A stretch of 64,000 nucleotides of DNA, taken from assembly GCF_001039355.2 (NCBI RefSeq), contig NW_019773626.1, positions 547,151 through 611,150 of the forward strand, in the 5' to 3' direction. Every line of letters starts with the position of its first letter. Position 1 is the first letter of the stretch. The position numbers were made by a program, and so were the translations under genes. This document shows, piece after piece, positions 51,464 to 62,294 of the stretch. The notes beneath the pieces are model-generated. The model did not search any database and was not told the origin of the DNA. It worked only from the letters and a program-made list of their open reading frames with translations. Origin of the DNA: Lingula anatina. Its lineage: Eukaryota; Brachiopoda; Lingulata; Lingulida; Lingulidae.

Positions 51464-54055
51464 AAACAGTCCCTTTTCTCTCTATGGTATTATTTCCTCT
51501 GTTTAGATACTTAAAGCCATGGTAGTTCCTGAGGAGAGCCTGGACACCATGAAGTCCACACTGACCACTGTGACCAGCTGTCATGTTTACAGTGTCCAGA
51601 AAGTGAAACTGAAAGTAGGACCAGTGTTTTTATTTGTGAACTTTTTTTCTACAACTTTTTTTATTCTATGATGATAAAGACTAAGGTGTGACTATCGTAA
51701 TCATATTATTAAGAAAAATGTCATGTGTACATTGTCCAGAAAGCCAAACTGAAAGTATGACCAGTTGTACTATATGTCAAAAGCTTTTTTATATGTTTTG
51801 ATTTTTATTTATATGATGATAAAACTGTAAGTATGCCCAGTGTTATTTTATGAGAAAAATTGAGCTTTTTATGTGACTTTTTTTTGTTTTTTGTTTTTTT
51901 TCTTTTTCAATGATGATAAGTCTGAGGGCATGTCTATCATAATCATATATTAAAAGAAAAATTAAGCTAATCATCTTTGATATTTCTGTTTTCAGGACTC
52001 CAATGCTCTCTATATTGCAGATTATGATAAGTTGAAAGGGAGTTTGTTACAGAGCAAAGAGTAAGTAAGGCAATACGCTGTTTGCCAGGGCTTGCTAATG
52101 AGGCAGTTGATTACTATAACAGTTATATAAAAATGAAAGTTGAAATTAATTTGACACATTAATTAATTAATTTATTCACTAATTGGCAATTAGCTGATTA
52201 GTTAATAACCATCTTATTAATAATCATGTAATAAGTTTTTTATGAGTCTGTTTATCAGTTAATTTTTGATTGAAGAATAAACTTCTTAAAGTACTGACAG
52301 CTGTTCGATGTATAGACATTTTAGGCAAATGCCTTACATGTAGTTAATAAATTAAAACTATAAGATGCCATTGCTTGCTTTGTTTCAGGTTCAGTGCCAT
52401 TAGATCAGATGAATGTAAACCAAGATCTTTGGAGGAACTGGAAAAATTAGAGGCAGCTTCGCATCCAGTCATCACAGAGCCACCTGCTAAGGTAAAGCAT
52501 CAACCTCAGTTTAAAAGAACTTGTTTAAGTTGCACGATGGCCACATCAGTACACAAATCCTGCAAATTTCAACTCTTTTTCCCTTAGTCACTAAAGTATA
52601 CCATTTGCAAAAATGTTGACAAAAATAAGATCTGTTAATTTTTTTTTTCTCGTAATGGAGATAGGGACTAGATAATGAATTCCACATGTATTAAGATGTC
52701 AAAACTGGTTTTAAAAAAGTAATTTTCTCAACAGTTTTGGGATGTGGTTGACTTTTGTTGAAGTGATTTATTATATTATTCCACAAGGTTACAACAATGA
52801 ATGGCACCAGTGGTTCCAAGCCCAAGCCCAAACAGCCCACTGGCATTGCTGGCATGTTTTCTAATGCCTCAAAGAAGAAGGAAGACAAAGAAGAAAACGA
52901 AAAGGAGGAAGGGAAAGGGGACCAAGAGCAAAAAGAAACGGTGAGTGAACTGGTTAAGATTGAAATGAAAGATTGGGGACAAGATTATACTGTTTTGTTA
53001 TTAAGTAAGGCTAGATGCAAAGAGAGTGTGAGAGAGATAAACCCAACAGTACAGCCTTGAAGGCTATTAACACTATAAAGAATTCCTCCTGAAGACTTAA
53101 AACTCAACAGATTGTTTTCTGTTGACGTATGTATAACATTTTTTCTTATAAGAATTTAATATTAATATCCATGTCATCAGGTGGCAGACAAGGGGAAAGG
53201 AAAACAGGGTGGCATAGGATCTTTCTTCTCCAAACAACAAAATAAAGGTAAAGAAACAATCCAAATCTATTAGAACATAGAATATATAATTTTTATCCCT
53301 CTGTTAATGTATTTTAACTTAACTAAGTTTGTGTTATTTTAGTACTGTAACTCTCTAGAGTTTTTTTATTGTGGCTGTTAATTGCATTTAAATGCATAAT
53401 AATGGAGTGGGCTGTAAAAGAAATAAATATTAAGATAATTGTTATTATTCCATTAAACAAGATATGACAACTGAAGTTGGCAAATGTTTATGGCACTACC
53501 ATTTCCATTTCTGTGTATTTGTTTTGTAGAACCTTCAACTAAGTCGGAGACTACAAAAGTGGAACCCAGTGTTAAAAAAGACAGTGCAGATGCCGTGAAA
53601 CCACAGAGAGATTTGAACAAAAAATCGCCACCAAAGAGAGGGTAAATCATGAAAAGATTGTTAACAAATTCCTTTAGGATGTAAATTGCTTATTCGCAAT
53701 ATTATTGGTAAATGGAATATTTGAAAACAATCTATAATATTGATAATCGGAAAGGTTGAAAAATTACCTCCACAGTTTTATTAAACATAAGATATTATCA
53801 TAAATTTTTCATTGTTTAATACTATATGTTTATTTATATGAATAAGTAGCAAACAGTGGAGCCTTTCACCAAACATATCCTTGTAATATTCTTCTTACAC
53901 AGGCAAAAATCTAAGAAGACCAGGAAACAGGACTCAGATGAAGAAGATGCAGCACCCCAGAAGCAGAAGAGGAGGAGGATACAAGTTGTGGAGAGTAGCA
54001 GTGAGGAAGAGGAAGAAGATGGTATGTGTGCGTGTTCATGTGTGTGTGTGTGTGC

Positions 54056-54090
<35 letters not shown>

Positions 54091-55708
54091 GAGGATACAA
54101 GTTGTGGCAAGAAGTAGCGAGGATGAAGAGGACGGTATGTGTGCATGTTCTTGTGCGTGTGTAGGTATGTGTGGGTGTGCATGCATGTGTCAGTGATTAG
54201 TGTGAATGCATTCATGTTTACGTGAGGCACATGCAGGAGCAGAAGCATGTGCCTCACATAAACCTGCATGTGACTGTGTATATGCTCAAATGAGCTGTGC
54301 ACGTGTGCACTTATGTGTTTAAATATAATAATCTATGGGGATATGATTTTGCCAGAGATATGAATTGTATAAGATGATTCAGAAGATATAAAACAACTTA
54401 AATCTTTGAGGAAAAATTCTTTGAAAATTTTTGACTCATCAGTAATGTCAGGCCTGAAAGTGGAAAGAACATGTACCGTCTCCATAAAATCCATATTTTC
54501 GTAAAAGCAATTAAAGGAAAACTCAAATTTAAAAGTTATGTTCAAGAATAAGAGAACAATATTCCAAATGAGTCCTCCACATTCCAGAGGTCATCCCCGA
54601 GAGCCCAGTCCCTAGTCCTGTCGCAGACATCCCCAGCAGTCCTGAACCAGAGAAAATGGAGGAAGAGGAGGAAGAAGAAAAAGTAGAGAAAGTAAAGAAG
54701 ACAGGGAATTCTCACGCTCAATCCAGTAATCAGCATGAATCCTCAGAAAAACACAGAGTGAAGCGACGCAAAAAAGTTACAAATACTTACATGGATAAAC
54801 AAGGTTTCATGGGTGAGTTGTCATCTTGTGATGTGTCATGTGTCATATGAGTAGAGGTCTCTTTTTTGACCCTGCACAAATCGCAGAGAGATACAATTAA
54901 ACATGATTTCAAAAACAGAACATACGCACTATGAATTTAAAATTAAAAAATAAACGTCTTGTCAAATACATTGTATCAGGTCTGTGAGAGATTGTAAGTA
55001 GGTGGTGTATGATGTAGAACTTTTATGCATTTTCTTCAATAAAAGAAAATTAGAATGAGAAAAAAGATAAAGTGATTTTGGATACCATTATACTTACAGT
55101 CACACAGGAGGTCTATAGAGTAAAATCTGTACATGTGTCAGACTTGCTGTCTATTTTCTGATTTGCACTTCCTTTATCCCTGCCTTGAAGATTCCAACCA
55201 TAACATTCTCCTTTCAGTGACGGAGGAGGTTTGGGAGACGGCCTCCACGGATGCCTCGGACATAGATGAGCCAACAAAACCTGCACCTGTCACAGCTCCT
55301 AAGTCAAAACAGGACTCCTCAGACAAGGTGAATTCAAATTTTCATGGAGGATAAATAACCTAACTTCTTCTTGACTAGATACTGTATTAAATGTCTGTTT
55401 ACTGGTGATTGTTGTGAATAGATTTAATTTAGACTACTTATTCAAAATGTAGTGAGGAAGGATTTCAGGAGTGTTTGAATTGTGGAAATTTTGGAAAAAT
55501 TTGTGTGTGCTTCTTACATTTTTGTATTTATTTATTTATAAGTTATTATTTTTATTATTTATTTATTAATTTATTATTCCTCTTCCAATTTTTCTTCTAG
55601 AGTGGAAACAAGGATAAAAAGGTTCAGCCAACCAAAAAGAAAACTTCCCCAGACCCAAAACACAGTGGGAAGCAAACGTCACTGATGAGTTTCTTCAAAA
55701 AGAAATGA
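49907..55708 (+). CDS. POLD3: DNA polymerase delta subunit 3 (p66/p68)
   Basis: Thirteen exons: 49907-49969, 50858-50913, 51033-51138, 51507-51614, 51996-52060, 52389-52491, 52788-52940, 53181-53247, 53530-53641, 53903-54021, 54588-54812, 55218-55327, 55601-55708. They join in frame to 464 residues. POLD3 is the accessory subunit of polymerase delta, and also of polymerase zeta, linking them to PCNA (family knowledge). The N-terminal winged-helix region is well conserved: MAVDQIYLENLDEFVNDENK, VTYKWLSRTLSVHVNQAKQ, HVYSVQK. The rest is charged and low-complexity, with KKKRK-type basic runs and acidic SSSEEEEED. A C-terminal PCNA-interaction motif KQTSLMSFFKKK ends the protein. A second PIP-like motif, QGGIGSFFSK, lies in exon 8. 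QPTGIAGMF in exon 7 matches a conserved POLD3 segment. Exon 10 has a duplicated end in the following intron. Confidence 0.96.
50341..50412 (+). tRNA. tRNA-like sequence, probably the head of a tRNA-derived SINE
   Basis: 72 bases in POLD3 intron 1 fold as a cloverleaf: acceptor GCCGGGT/GTCTGGC with G-T pairs, A box TAGCTCAGTAGG, anticodon stem CTCGC/GCGAG, B box GGTTCGATTCC. The loop CCTGTAA places TGT (Thr) at the anticodon, but position 33 is C instead of the near-universal T. No CCA or T-run terminator follows directly. Together these favour a SINE or tRNA relic over a working tRNA gene. Confidence 0.45.
54090..54134 (+). repeat. Duplicated 3' end of POLD3 exon 10 with its donor
   Basis: Behind the exon ending at 54021 comes a (GT)n(GA)n run. 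The exon end then recurs as GGAGGATACAAGTTGTGG plus a diverged acidic stretch, followed by a second GTATGTGTG donor. The copy has slightly different codons (ARSSEDEED in place of ESSSEEEEED). Confidence 0.85.
54216..54263. repeat. Hairpin with 19-base arms in POLD3 intron
   Basis: GTTTACGTGAGGCACATGC (54216-54234) pairs with GCATGTGCCTCACATAAAC (54245-54263) with one mismatch, around a 10-base loop. Confidence 0.85.
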
Positions 55709-57001
55709 CCTTAAGGAGATGTTCAAGAATCAGAAATACATGGACATTTTCTTGCCAAGTCCTTTGGTAGTTGGCAAGAACATTAGGAAACTTCACAATT
55801 GAGGCATTTTGGGGAATACCTACACAGCTTTTCTGGAAAGTTCTACAGTGACCTTTATATTATTGGGACATTTCAATTCTTCCAGTGCCTATGTTCAGAA
55901 AAAGGTCCAAGTCCAAGCCACAAGCGTTATCCAAAATATCCTATAAACAGATAGGATTTTTCAGTTCTGGTGTCCATGCTAATGTCTTGTTGAGGGCAAT
56001 GTAAAGACTGAAATATGAAGTAGATTTCTTTCTGTGCCTCAAGTTCTGTTCAGGAAAAGACTGGAATGTGAAAACCCTTCCTTGTAATGAAAGTTAACTG
56101 TCATCTGGGGAATTTATATATAAATCATTATCATAATGGGCTAAAGAAAATTTGTTCTTAAGCCAAATGAAGACAAAAAAATGCTGGGCATTTGACAACA
56201 TTATTCAGCAGCAAACATAATATGAATTTTGATTGGCTAGAGACATTATTGTTTACAGGACATTATTGTTTCAGTGCTGATTGTAGAAAATGGAAATGAA
56301 GGCAGTCAAAAGATCTTTAATGTTGAAGTCTTAAATGGCCATGATTAAATCTAGAGAACCACAAACCAGCCCAGAAAAAAGGCTAGATGTATAAACTGAT
56401 AATATATTTATTCACTGATAAATTACGCAAACAATAAAAAATAATCTCTTCAAATTGCTTCTGTTCTTCAAAAGAATATCATGCCTCATGCTATTTCATA
56501 TATATTTATATATAATATAATAATTACCACTCTCAACTAAGTTCTTGAGGACATTCTCAAAAATTATTACATACATCGGGGAATCCTTACATGCATCGAA
56601 TTTTAATCATGGTTTTTGACAATAATGTATCGAAAAGACCGATAAATATTTTATTTACAATGTATACATAATTAAAGCCCCAAATGTAATAAAGTTCTGT
56701 ATAATATAAATAAGTATTCTAAGTATTACCTTTCATAAGATGGGCTGATATAATTGCACCTTTGGCCCTAGCTTCACAAGAAGACTTAAAAAGGTGTTTT
56801 TATTTTAAATGAATATTTCACTGCACCTTGATCTAAACGTGCCATAGTTGACTGAAAAGAAATAGCTCTTTGTGTAAAAATACAATATCTATCCATTTCT
56901 CACATTTTGTAGAATGAACCCAATAGCCTATTATGTGGACCATATTCATCCTGTGTGAAAGTGCAGTTAATAGTTGGTTTACAAATTAAGCAATAAAAGT
57001 C
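55709..57001 (+). other. POLD3 3' UTR and flank
   Basis: Follows the TGA at 55706-55708. Candidate polyadenylation signals are AATAAA near 56434 and AATAAAG near 56689. No further coding exon is recognised on either strand. Confidence 0.5.
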
Positions 57002-57215
57002 GGGTTTACACACTTTCTGCTAGTGAAAAGGGCACGGGAAAAATATAATTCAATGAGTTAATTATTTTTTTCAGCAGGTCCCACAACGAACAGAATCAAA
57101 TGTTTTAATTATTTTTGAACACGTGAGCCCTTATGTGTGATGACGCCGCAGTTTGCTGACTCGGCAGTTATCGCGGTTCGCTTTTGGTGCGAACCACTTC
57201 TCAGTGTGTAAACCC
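57002..57215. mobile_element. MITE with 13-base terminal inverted repeats
   Basis: GGGTTTACACACT (57002-57014) is mirrored by AGTGTGTAAACCC (57203-57215), enclosing about 190 bases without coding capacity. The long minus-strand frame that crosses its right end (57131-57514) resembles no protein I know and I do not call it. Confidence 0.7.
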
Positions 57216-58639
57216 TCCTGCGATTCGCAATGCCATGAATATATTCTCCTGTAGACTATACAGTACAATATACACTGGCGGGAGTAAGCGGGAAGTGTTT
57301 TTTTCACAAGCGATATACACGTGAACTGGCATAATAGTAAATACGAAAACGGTCCATTTTCTGCGTTGGGAACCTCATTCCAGCAGTGCCACCCCTTAAT
57401 GTGGTCTGTTTTTTGGACACTCATATAAAGTAGCACTACTTGCATGCCACTTTTTTCATGGGCCACCAAACACCCTCCCGTGGCCCGACACACACCGAAT
57501 AATTTCGAGCACATGATTTAACTGCCACCGATCTTAGACAGGATCCTGCCAAACACTCGTGGAATATCTACAAAGTATTTGTTAAGGCAGTTTTTGTAGT
57601 ATTACAAAAATTGTATTAATATCAGCGTTGTCTTGCACATTTCCATTGGAATCTTACTTTGACTACTAGATTTTGCTTCCACGATGGTTCGGGTTGAAGT
57701 CAGTAATATCCATGACCAATGATTTGATGTGTGTTTTCATTATCCATGAAGAGTTTTTCACCGATAATTCTACAGCGCAGAATCTTGAAATGTTATCTAT
57801 TCGGTACGAAATACCTCCTTCTTCGACATGACGCAGACGACACCGTTCTCTTCGTTCCCAAAGTTCACTATGTACCTGCCGCAGTTTCGTCTTTAACCGC
57901 TCATTCTTTAAAATCGCTTTCGTTTTGACAGACTGAAGCTCACGTTTGTAACAAACAATGTCAGTTTTTCGTGTATTGACAGCCTGCTACAAATTGCACT
58001 TGTTTTGACCTTAGGGGCGTGGCTCTGGGGGCGGTAACAACTCAGGACACGCCCCCTGCGGGTGTGGCTTTGTCAGCGCTTGGTCTATAATAGATATTGC
58101 CATCTGAAATCTACTCGTCATTAGTGATGCACAATGACTTTAACGGACCACCCTAAATCACAATGCAGGCCATCGTGTTTTTAGCGTTCGAACATTTCCC
58201 CGTGCGCACGTGCTTATGCACAAGTTCTTTCCAGGTGCACGCAAGCGCCAACGCAGTTCTTTCACAACGCACAGGAGTCGTGAAGTTTCACATTGCTGTA
58301 CAACAGTCAATCTGATCATGAAAACATTAGTTGATGACTTTGGCAACTAGCAGTCGTCACTGTACACAGGCGGTTGAAGCTTGAGTTTTTTCTTCAGTTT
58401 ATTGATTGTCGAGAGCTGACATAGGTCCCCGCAATGCTGCATATATTTATACACTCTGCGTTTAAATCGTGATACATATTCTGGAAGAGAAATTATTTTT
58501 ATTTATTTATTTATTTATTTATTTATCTATCTATTTATTCATAAATTACAAATTAGTGTTACGGATTTCAGTCTAAAACGTGATTTTTGTACAACGTCAT
58601 TCTGGTAGATATGTCCATATATATGAAATAAAAACTTAC
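57216..58639. other. Intergenic sequence, locally GC-rich; end of chordin-like gene expected here
   Basis: Minus-strand exon 58640-58753 ends with a donor (ATA|GTAAGT), so at least one more exon of the chordin-like gene should lie below it. I could not find one in frame: the acceptor near 58318 leads to an immediate stop. A GC-rich stretch with GGGGCGTGGC and GACACGCCCCC lies at 58014-58057. An (ATTT)n run lies at about 58497-58535. Confidence 0.4.
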
Positions 58640-61600
58640 TATTTATAGAAGCGCCTAAAACTGAAAGTGACGCCTTTTTGTCTTCCTTTTCTTTGAGTAA
58701 CATCTCCAAGTCCTGTGTGTTTAGGCGTTCTCTATAGAAAGTACTTAAGGAATCTAGAATGAGGCAAAATAAGATGACTAAATTAAAAAAAAACAATGTA
58801 AAATTGAAGTGAAACATTATGATATTTGTAGAAAATTTTGGTCGTTAGTCACTATTCACTGATGTTACTTGAAATATGGTCATGAAAATCATGAATTCTA
58901 AATGAAAAATAAGTAAAAAACAAGATGGTGCAAGTCTGATGAAAAACGCCTTGAATGCGCGCGCTCCTGGATGGCAGTGTACTCAAACTCTAAATGTAAA
59001 TGGTCCTATCGCCGTACCTGACTGTAACCGCCACCTAAGCTGGTCAATCCTCTGTTTCTTGTCGTCCCTAAAGATTATCCTATACTCTAACTGCGAGGAG
59101 AGTTCGTAAACTAGGTACTCCACACCAGGGGGCGCGCACAGACGGGGACTGTTGGTGGGGAGCTGGAACGCGTAGGTGCTCTCTTTAGTCGTGGAGTTGT
59201 CTGCGTCTGAAGTTAGAAATAGTTATTATAGTTTATAGCTTGATAAATGACTTTCTTTAATTAAGATAATTTTCTGACAGACAAATTGTTTCCATATGAA
59301 TAACTTTACCTTTAAAAAGTGACAGTTATTACATTGACCGTTTTCTTTTTTATTAATTTTTTACTTCCAGGGTCTAAATATAACGCATTTTACCCACCAT
59401 GCTACGCACAACAAATGTTTTCTCTTAGAATTTCTAAAAACACAGAATGTCTTCAAAATATTATACTTCATCAAAAAAATTCTTCAGACAATGTTCTGAT
59501 GCGTATAAATTAACACCCCTTACCATTGAGGCACCGTTTACAACACTCTCCCGCCGGTTTCACGGGGTCGGAACACGTTAGATTCTCCTCGGGTTCGCAA
59601 ATGGGGCGCCTGCAGGATACGTGACCCCGCTATAAAATTTAAAAAGGTAATTAAAATTTAAAAAGGTAATTTATTTGAAGAATTACCTTGAAGTTATAAG
59701 TTATCTAGGTTTTTTCGTTTGATGTCGGTAAAATAAACGCTATGAATAAAACTTTGTATCCCGAATCAAACAAAGGTATAGAAAAGAGTTCAATTATCTA
59801 AAAAAAGATTAATTTTAGGATAAGTTTCATCTGACATGTAATGAGTCATGTGACTTACCTCGCACGTGCACAGCACACACTTCATTTTCCCAAATGGACC
59901 AACCACAGGATGCCACGACTCACCGTTCCTGTAGGCACGCCCACCTGATTGACAGTCTGGAGGACAAATAATATTTAGAATTACTTATATGACCAATATG
60001 ACCAATATTAAAGCAATCTCTTTTTTTTTTCTAACAAAATTTGAAAGAAACCTTTCAAGGTCGAGATGTTTTTCGGGAGATAATGAGATTCGTAGCTTTA
60101 AATGCAGTGTTTTCTGCAAGGAACATAAGCAACCATTCACTAAATAAGGAGGCAAACACACTTCAAAAGTTGACATAATACATGTATGATTATCTAAATT
60201 TAGTTACCAACCTAAAAATTTTAAAAAATCTCACATTTTCGCCACAAAAAAAAAACCTGTGCAAGTTCAATTTTGACGAGACTTCGAATTTTAGCAGCAC
60301 GTCAAATAATAATAATGATATAATGAAAATAAAAATTTTAATTAAGAATTTAAAAAAATGGAATTTTACCAGAGTTTCTACTGTAACTGGACTCTCCCAG
60401 TGCCACTTTGCTGACCGTCTCGCCGTGCTTGAGGACGTTAGACGGGTAGCTCTTGTCCAGGGTGCCCGCCAGCTCACTCACGTCTGAGAATGCGAGAAAT
60501 TGCGAGATTATATTTGCATAATCATTAAAGCACGTATTGAAAACAGTGTGTAAAGAGAGTTTATAAAAAGATGGAAAAATAGGCGCATGAATTATCGCAT
60601 GAACGGATCGATTGATTAATGAATGGAATAAACATTTAGTTTTTAGAATAAGCCCCAATCTGTGAGTTTCAAACAAGTTAAAAGAACATGCGACAGAAAT
60701 GGTCTCGGCTAGCAAAATGTTCTAAAAAAGATATAATGTTGGCCGCAAGGAAAAAGAATAAAAATATCAGTGATCACCATGATCAAAACTCACCCTCACA
60801 TACTGGACAGCAGTCTTCTTTGATGTAGATGAGTTTTGTACACGGCAGAGGGAGGCAGGTCTTTAAACGGCACAGCACATCCCCGTCCTAGATAAGAAAA
60901 CATTTTAATGAGATAATAAATCTTACTAATTAATTCCAAAAAATATGCTTGTTACTTACGACGCAACATCAATCATCAGCTTTGAATTTGACCACAGATA
61001 AATCTGTAATTACAGTTCAATTTAAACTTAAAAGTTAATTTGGAGCACCCGTGTTTTATTCTAGTAGACTATTGCACATTTATATTAAATAAGACCGAAC
61101 AAAATTCCGGCTTGGAACTATGTAACGAGGACCAACGTAGGGGCTAGCCGGAGAAATTGAGGCTAGAAAATGGGGGCCAATTTCACTACACAAAGCAATG
61201 GGCAAAGGACCACGGTTCCAAGCAGACCATCATTTCTGTCAAACCGGTGTAACGTGACAGAGAGTTCCCCATAACAGAGAGTCCGCTTCCCATTCATTTG
61301 TACAGGTAAGCCTCGCCCTAGATTTTGACCCACTTAGGTCAGGCTAACCCTAACCATTATAACTATATGGAGGGCGGACTGTCTGTTACACGAACCCTCA
61401 GTTTCGTTACACCGGACCGTGAGAACTTCAAACGTACCGCGCACGTGCACTGCACACACTGGTTGTCTTGTGTCGGTTTCAGTGCCGTCTTATTGGAGGC
61501 AAACACCGCCCCGTGCTGGTACTGTATACCGTGGTGGGAACAGTCTTGGTACAGCCTCTCGTTCTCTCGCTCCTCTTTCTTGCTGACGTCTGGAGGAAGG

Positions 61601-62051
61601 TCGTCTGACAATACAATCGGTTGCAGTTGGTTAAGTACATCATTTAAGACCACTTTGATCAAATTCGGGGAATAATTGAACATTTCATTCGATTGAAAAT
61701 AAATCATATGTTCATGCTGATATTTCAATAAATATAAAACCATTTTGATATATTGAAAATACCTTCGCATCTAACACAATTGTGATATTTGCACTTCGTC
61801 AAAAATCTAACTTACGACACAGTCAGTCGCAGCTTATTCACGTCTCCATAAAAATCATCAAATTACGTATCCAACAATTATCATTCAATGAACAAAAATA
61901 ATGTGATGTGATTGGCTAAGAATACCCTGAATTATATACTGAAATATCCATACTAACCTAAGCATGTCGGACAGCATTGCCCCGGCCTCTGGATAACATT
62001 AAAGCAGTCCATCTTCGGGCAGTCCACTGTCTCACATTCTACTTCTCCACC
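58640..62051 (-). CDS. Chordin-like secreted protein, C-terminal part (5' exons outside window)
   Basis: Exons (high to low): 61958-62051, 61438-61604, 60794-60887, 60370-60483, 59859-59956, 59524-59629, 59018-59206, 58640-58753. They encode three von Willebrand factor C repeats, each mostly split over two exons. Repeat 1 is represented by its second half (CPKMDCF...RPGQCCPTC). Repeat 2 is YQDCSHHGIQYQHGAVF...CVQCTCA plus CRLKTCLPLPC...EDCCPVCE. Repeat 3 is CQSGGRAYRNGESWHPVVGP...CVLCTCE plus CRRPICEPEE...GECCKRC. Then comes a cysteine-poor tail (EYRIIFRDDKKQRIDQLRW). Three VWC repeats followed by such a tail is the layout of chordin-like proteins, which bind BMP ligands extracellularly (family knowledge). 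The WHP...PFG pattern is typical of chordin VWC domains. Signal peptide and first exons lie to the right of the window; the last exon is not found. Chordin itself is an alternative, but no CHRD domain is seen. Confidence 0.78.
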
Positions 62052-62256
62052 CTGGAATAGATAGTGATGATTTCAGCTTGTTTTTTTTTTTAAACAAAGA
62101 GGTGAAGGAGCCGGAGGGGTAAGGAAGGAGCCGGGGGAGTCGCCCCCTCACCCCCCCCCACACACACACACATACAAACAGCCACGCATTCACACACGAA
62201 CGCACGCACGCACGCAGCTTCTTTAAACCGCGTTAGTCGCACGTGCAGAAAGCAGG

Positions 62257-62294
<38 letters not shown>

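Noticed and set aside
57131-57514. 127-codon minus-strand frame
   Set aside because: It overlaps the end of a MITE, is cysteine- and tryptophan-rich without any domain pattern, and matches no known family.
58158-58346. Last exon of the chordin-like gene
   Set aside because: Joining the donor at 58639 to either acceptor in this segment gives an immediate stop, and the frame that is open is out of phase.
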